A DNA stretch of 6,962 nucleotides from positions 1-6,962 of the forward strand of contig CAZHRW010000124.1 of the NCBI GenBank assembly GCA_964535025.1, read 5' to 3'. Of the stretch, positions 5,372 through 6,962 are shown piece after piece. How positions within the stretch are numbered: position 1 is the first letter of the stretch; each line of letters begins with the position of its first letter. The stretch comes from JAAYZK01 sp964535025. GTDB lineage: Bacteria; Planctomycetota; Phycisphaerae; SM23-33; FEN-1343. Both the position numbers and the translations under genes were made by a program. Under the pieces are notes generated by a model, which searched no databases, had not been told where the DNA came from, and saw nothing but the letters and a program-made list of their open reading frames with translations.

Positions 5372-6850
5372 ATGGCGCCCCTGCTCCCCGCGTTCGCCGT
5401 CGTTGCCGCCCTGATCGGAAACGGCCCCATCCCGGCCCTGCCGACGCCCCCGGCCCACGCGGTCGCCGAGGCCGCGTCGAACAGTTGGACCTACATGTAT
5501 ACGCACGATCGCTCCGCCCACACCAACGGCGCGGTCGACTGCGGGCGGACGTTCCTGCTGGCGGTCGCGTGCTGGACGGGCGACAAGACGGGCGACTACC
5601 GCCTGCTCAAGCAGATCGGCTTCAACCTCGAAGGCGACCACTGCCTGGTCGCCGCGGGCGGGTACGGCAGCCAGCACGAGCGGATCTTCACGGGCTCGTG
5701 CGTGCTCATTCGCCACACGCCGCGCCTGTGGGCCCAACTGACCGCCGACCAGAAGCACCGGATGGACCTGCTGATGAAGGCGGCGCTGGTCGCGTCGGCC
5801 TACACCACCAGCGACGCCGGGGCCGCCGACGGGGCCAACGGCGACCTGATGGGCGGGACGAACCTCAACCGCGACTGGAACCCGAACTTCCGCGAGGGGA
5901 TGATCGGGATGATGATCGTCGGCACCATCTGGCTCGGCGGCGCCGACGAGGCCTACGCCTTCCTCGACAACTACGACCACGCTGCCTTCACGAAGCAACT
6001 GAAGGATGCCGGCCTGACCAACACCTACCGCACGTTCCACGCCGCGTTCGAGGGCGGCAAGGCGCCCAAGCCCGGGCAGATCGAGCGCGACATCCGCGAC
6101 TACACCTACGATGACACCCGCCTGGACGACCTGATGGCGATCTACCACAAGCTCACGATGCGGACCTACGGCGGGATCGTCGCGGCGGGGCTCAATGACG
6201 GCGCCGGCAAGGACGGCGGCGGAAAGATCGCCTCGGGCGCCGACGAGCTGCCGAACGTCGGCAAGCCGGGGATGCTCTACGAGTTCGCCTCCGTCGACGG
6301 CGGCGGGCCGCGAAGCTCGATCACGTACGCCTATACCGGCTTCCGCCCGAACCTGATCAACCAGGTGGTGATGCTCGCCACCGGCTACTGGGAGCCCGGC
6401 GAAAAGGCCGACGCGTGCATCGAGCGGCTGAAGGTGGGGATCCCCGACCTGTACTACAAGCTCGAGCACGGCTACCTCAGCTACTCGCACGGCAAGCCGT
6501 CGAAGCGCCCGGTCACCCTCGACGCGGACGGCTGGGACTTCCGCCTCATGCGGGCGCTGTGGACCGACGTGGTCGAGCCGTTCCATGATGGGAAGGTCAC
6601 CTGCGCCCGCGCCGGCGAGGATCGGACCGTCGCCGCCGGGACCGACGTGGCGCTGGACGGCTCGGGGTCGACCGCGGCGGCGGGCGCGACGCTCCGCGCC
6701 TACCGCTGGCGGATGGCCGACGGCCGGACGCTGGCCGAGACGGCCGCGGCGCGGGTGGCCCTGCCGGCCGGGGCGCACCGGATCGTCCTGGAGGTGGAAG
6801 ACGCCAACGGGCGGACCAGCCGCGACACGGTCATCGTAACCGTACAATAG
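5372..6850 (+). CDS. Putative exported protein with C-terminal PKD-like domain, 492 aa
   Basis: The ATG at 5372 has a good ribosome binding site (TGGAGGT, five bases away). A TTG at 5360 would overlap that site and is rejected. The first 30 residues are hydrophobic and Ala/Pro-rich, ending in AHA at 28-30, a plausible but weak signal peptide lacking an N-terminal positive charge. Residues about 36-405 form one large domain rich in helices and aromatic residues, with motifs SNSWTYMYTHD, VDCGRTFLLAVACW, GGYGSQHER, NLNRDWNPNFREGMIGM and YLSYSHGKPS. Residues about 411-492 are a PKD/Ig-like beta-sandwich: the segment around DGSGST, then YRWRMADG, and a final VEDANGRTSRDTVIVTV. PKD domains usually sit on secreted enzymes or adhesins acting on polysaccharide or protein. 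The helical N-terminal domain suggests an alpha/alpha-toroid polysaccharide lyase or glycosidase, but I cannot name a family or active site. No neighbouring carbohydrate gene supports this. Confidence 0.85.
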   Translation: MAPLLPAFAVVAALIGNGPIPALPTPPAHAVAEAASNSWTYMYTHDRSAHTNGAVDCGRTFLLAVACWTGDKTGDYRLLKQIGFNLEGDHCLVAAGGYGSQHERIFTGSCVLIRHTPRLWAQLTADQKHRMDLLMKAALVASAYTTSDAGAADGANGDLMGGTNLNRDWNPNFREGMIGMMIVGTIWLGGADEAYAFLDNYDHAAFTKQLKDAGLTNTYRTFHAAFEGGKAPKPGQIERDIRDYTYDDTRLDDLMAIYHKLTMRTYGGIVAAGLNDGAGKDGGGKIASGADELPNVGKPGMLYEFASVDGGGPRSSITYAYTGFRPNLINQVVMLATGYWEPGEKADACIERLKVGIPDLYYKLEHGYLSYSHGKPSKRPVTLDADGWDFRLMRALWTDVVEPFHDGKVTCARAGEDRTVAAGTDVALDGSGSTAAAGATLRAYRWRMADGRTLAETAAARVALPAGAHRIVLEVEDANGRTSRDTVIVTVQ

Positions 6851-6962
6851 CTGACGGACTCCACAAAGGGCCGGGAGGCTTGCATTGGGTGCCTCCGTGC
6901 CCACAATGGGTGTGCCCGCCATGGCCGGCGGGGCGGCCGTTGTTGGTTAAACTCCCACAGAC
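6851..6962. other. Intergenic sequence with two small hairpins
   Basis: After the stop codon, GGAGGC (6874-6879) can pair with GCCTCC (6891-6896) across an 11-base loop. CCCGCC (6915-6920) can pair with GGCGGG (6927-6932) across six bases. Neither is followed by a T-run, so a terminator is only possible. The words TTGGGTGCC and ATGGGTGTGCC form a loose repeat here. No gene start is visible before the window ends. Confidence 0.3.

Noticed and set aside
5270..6922. A 550-codon open frame on the minus strand
   Set aside because: It lies antisense to the PKD-domain gene, overlaps the tRNA, is extremely rich in Val, Arg, Ala, Gly and Pro, and has no domain. It is open because of high G+C at third codon positions of the plus-strand gene.

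Overview
The window is a GC-rich stretch of bacterial chromosome (roughly two-thirds G+C by eye) with short operons, secreted proteins of unknown function and repeat-rich intergenic DNA. A small standalone HNH nuclease of a type I associate with Planctomycetota, a secreted protein with a C-terminal PKD domain, and an intergenic repeat built on CACAAAGGGCACAAAG together suggest a planctomycete-like genome, possibly metagenome-derived. This is inference; there is no rRNA or other phylogenetic marker beyond one tRNA.

Layout from left to right. At 1-148 the start of an unrecognised minus-strand gene runs off the edge. It diverges from a 721-aa predicted lipoprotein gene (382-2547, +) that alternates helical and beta-rich segments. 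Next comes a lower-GC patch (about 2548-3240) holding a minus-strand reading frame (3241 to 2629) that looks broken by a single +1 frameshift near a run of four C. Upstream of it on the same strand is a complete Phd/VapC-type toxin-antitoxin operon (antitoxin 3972-3727, PIN toxin 3730-3320). Its two genes overlap by TTGA, and it has a well-formed sigma70-like promoter with a repeated octamer just downstream of and overlapping the -10.

The intergenic region 4049-4487 contains a perfect 19-bp inverted repeat about 126 bp apart and a candidate promoter for the HNH nuclease gene (4488-5123, +). After the nuclease gene come a long imperfect hairpin and a small TCAAGCC-based tandem array that runs into the 3' end of a minus-strand tRNA-Thr(CGU) gene (5220-5290). 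The last gene (5372-6850, +) encodes a 492-aa putative exported protein with an uncharacterised N-terminal domain and a C-terminal PKD/Ig-like domain.

The only genes that clearly work together are the toxin and antitoxin. The others look like independent single-gene units. I found no CRISPR array, no recognisable transposase and no convincing new multigene system. The points most worth a second look are the frameshifted low-GC gene, the two intergenic repeat structures and the two large secreted proteins of unknown function.
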